Origin: Clostridiales bacterium
Lineage (GTDB): Bacteria > Bacillota > Sulfobacillia > UBA995
NCBI GenBank assembly: GCA_003517845.1
Contig: DOZU01000016.1
Coordinates: forward strand, 1 to 13,899
DNA: 13,899 bases
Direction: 5' to 3'
Part shown: one piece after another, positions 12,645-13,899 of the stretch
Layout: each line of letters opens with the position of its first letter
Position numbering within the stretch: the first letter of the stretch is position 1
Made by a program: the position numbers and the translations under genes
The notes under the pieces: model-generated
Database searches by the model: none
What the model saw: the letters and a program-made list of their open reading frames with translations, nothing else
What the model was told of the DNA's origin: nothing

Positions 12645-13056
12645 GTGAATGGATCGGGAATCCGCAAAAGTGAGAGCCGCCGTCAGAACCATCTCCGCAG
12701 CGTCCTCTTGACCATGGTGGCCGCGGCCTGCATGGTGGCGATCGTCATGGTCCTGATCGGCATTCTGGAAAGGAGGAGCGAGTACCGGGAACGTTTCGGG
12801 GAGCTTGGCACTTCCGTCATATGGCTATCCAACGAGCCTCCCGGCGGCCTATGGCCATCCGACGAGCCTCGCGGCACCCGACCAGCTTTGGAGTATGGTT
12901 TCAGCCGTAGGTGGAGTTTCGGCCGGTCTGCCGCTCTTGCACCTGATCATGGAGACACCCCCCCTGCCGGCCGTCCCTCTGGTCCTGTCCTTGGCCCTCG
13001 TGTTGCTGTTGCAGTTCGTGATGGCGAAGCGGATACTCAGGAAGGTACGCGCCTGA
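12645..13056 (+). pseudogene. FtsX-like ABC permease C-terminal domain, frame broken
   Basis: From the GTG at 12645 (GGAGG upstream) the frame encodes a basic start, a membrane segment VLLTMVAAACMVAIVMVLIG and then ILERRSEYRERFGELG. This is the transmembrane-then-Glu-Arg-Arg pattern of the C-terminal FtsX domain of MacB/LolC-type permeases. After about 12805 this frame loses protein character. A neighbouring frame instead continues the domain: LWSMVSAVGGVSAGLPLLHL, a second segment AVPLVLSLALVLLLQFVMAK and the ending RILRKVRA, stopping at 13054-13056. The switch falls within the 30-base tandem duplication at 12820-12879. The large extracytoplasmic domain expected before the FtsX domain is absent. 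The gene precedes another permease by 19 bases, so both probably belonged to one ABC export operon. Confidence 0.55.
12820..12879 (+). repeat. two-copy 30-base tandem duplication
   Basis: 12820-12849 and 12850-12879 are tandem copies differing at five of 30 positions. They keep the same frame (YGYPTSLPAA and YGHPTSLAAP in the frame continuing downstream). The duplication sits where the FtsX-like reading frame changes and may have caused or replaced the lost segment. Confidence 0.8.
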
Positions 13057-13075
13057 ACGCGGGGAGGTATTCATC

Positions 13076-13899
13076 TTGAGATTGAGAGCGTTCTGCCTGA
13101 CCCTGCTCGGAAGAGCGCTCCTCACGGTGGCCCTGCTGGCTATGACGACCGGAGCTTTCGCGCTGGTCGTGCTCACTTCGATTAATGCGGCCGGGCAAGT
13201 AGAGATTTTGCGCAGAGGCGACCATGGACACCAGACGCACCTTCTGTATGTTGTGCCGGAGTATCTTGCGCGTGACACTCATGCCTGAGGCATACTGGAC
13301 GAGGTGGATATAGCAGCGCTTGCGGAGGCAGTGCCACTACTCGATGCGTTCGCGCTCTGGGATGTGCAGAACGTGATGAGGGTAGAACTGGGACAGAAGT
13401 ACTATCCACCCTCCGACGCAACTTTCGCAATGACGCCCACGGTGGGTAAGGTCACGCCTGCCCTCAAGGAGGTCATGGGGCTCGGATTGGCTGACGGCAG
13501 GTTCATCAGTACGGCGGACCTGCAGTATAACCGACCGGTATGCGTCATCGGTGCCGGAATGCACCGGCGGTTAGGCGGCGGGCAAGTCATTGGCGAGGAA
13601 CTAGCCATCAAGATGCTCAAGTGGGATGGCACGTATCGATCCCGCGTGCAGCAGACATTCACCATAGTGGGAGTGCTGCAGCCGGAGTTGCCCCTCTTGG
13701 CTGCGCTGCCGGTAAGCGATATGGCGCGCTGGGCCTTGTTCCCCCACCTGATCAACTCGCCGAGACCAGGGCAACTACATGGCATGGCATATGGTATGAG
13801 AGCATTCCAGGCCCTACAACGCCAGCAATTGGTCCTAAGCCGACTCATCGGCATAGATGAGGCCGTCTTCATCCCGTGGACTGCGGACGGCGACGTTCC
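13076..13899 (+). pseudogene. MacB-like ABC transporter permease, interrupted by in-frame TGA, partial at right edge
   Basis: A TTG start at 13076 with GGGGAGG eight bases upstream begins a basic N-terminus and one membrane segment (LLTVALLAMTTGAFALVVLT, about 15-34), followed by an extracytoplasmic stretch. After 70 codons a TGA (13286-13288) stops the frame, yet the same frame stays open for 203 more codons to the window end. It reads as a MacB periplasmic core domain: MGLGLADGRFISTADLQYN, VCVIGAGMHRRLGGGQVIG, QQTFTIVGVLQPELPLL. MacB-type permeases have this order of N-terminal helix, periplasmic domain and C-terminal FtsX domain; the last part would lie beyond the edge. The neighbouring permease is also broken, so a nonsense mutation is the simplest explanation. 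Sequencing error or readthrough cannot be excluded. Confidence 0.65.

Noticed and set aside
13286..13320. TGA in the permease as a selenocysteine codon
   Set aside because: No bacterial SECIS-like hairpin is evident just downstream, permeases of this family are not known selenoproteins, and the neighbouring genes are also broken.

Overview
The window comes from a GC-rich bacterium (roughly two thirds G+C by eye). Strong AGGAGG-type ribosome binding sites, frequent GTG/TTG starts and tight gene packing would suit a high-GC Bacillota or another GC-rich thermophile or soil lineage. The phylum cannot be fixed from this sequence.

Bases 1-9263 hold a complete type I-G (formerly I-U) CRISPR-Cas operon on the minus strand. 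In transcription order it is cas3 (helicase with a C-terminal HD nuclease), csx17 (large subunit, Cas8u2), csb1 (Cas7 backbone), csb2 (Cas5-Cas6 fusion), a cas4-cas1 fusion and cas2. All genes overlap or are spaced by five bases or fewer, so this is one translationally coupled unit. It covers crRNA processing and the surveillance complex (csb2, csb1, csx17), target destruction (cas3) and spacer acquisition (cas4-cas1, cas2). Bases 1-18 are the start of a CRISPR repeat running off the left edge, so the array lies just outside the window, downstream of cas2, with bases 19-198 as its leader.

Upstream of cas3 (9264-9608) is a non-canonical stretch. It holds a possible decayed small gene, a short inverted repeat and one isolated degenerate CRISPR repeat (9572-9607). 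That repeat is in crRNA-sense orientation toward cas3 and keeps its 3' half and handle intact. It is the most interesting object here: either the last remnant of a lost array, or a CreR/CreA-like solo repeat making a crRNA-like regulatory RNA.

Directly beside it, on the plus strand, is a type II toxin-antitoxin module (Phd/YefM-like antitoxin and PIN-domain toxin, 9658-10277). It has a clear promoter and three CTTAG repeats between the -35 and -10 boxes. After about 550 bases with only doubtful small ORFs comes an intact membrane-anchored metallophosphoesterase (10835-11674), followed by a long perfect hairpin (11688-11729) and an operator/promoter-like pair (11804-11858).

From about 12020 to the right edge the plus strand looks like a decaying region. 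There are two short protein-like frames broken by in-frame TAG codons, a piece of an FtsX-like permease whose reading frame shifts inside a 30-base tandem duplication, and a MacB-like ABC permease interrupted by an in-frame TGA but open to the window end.
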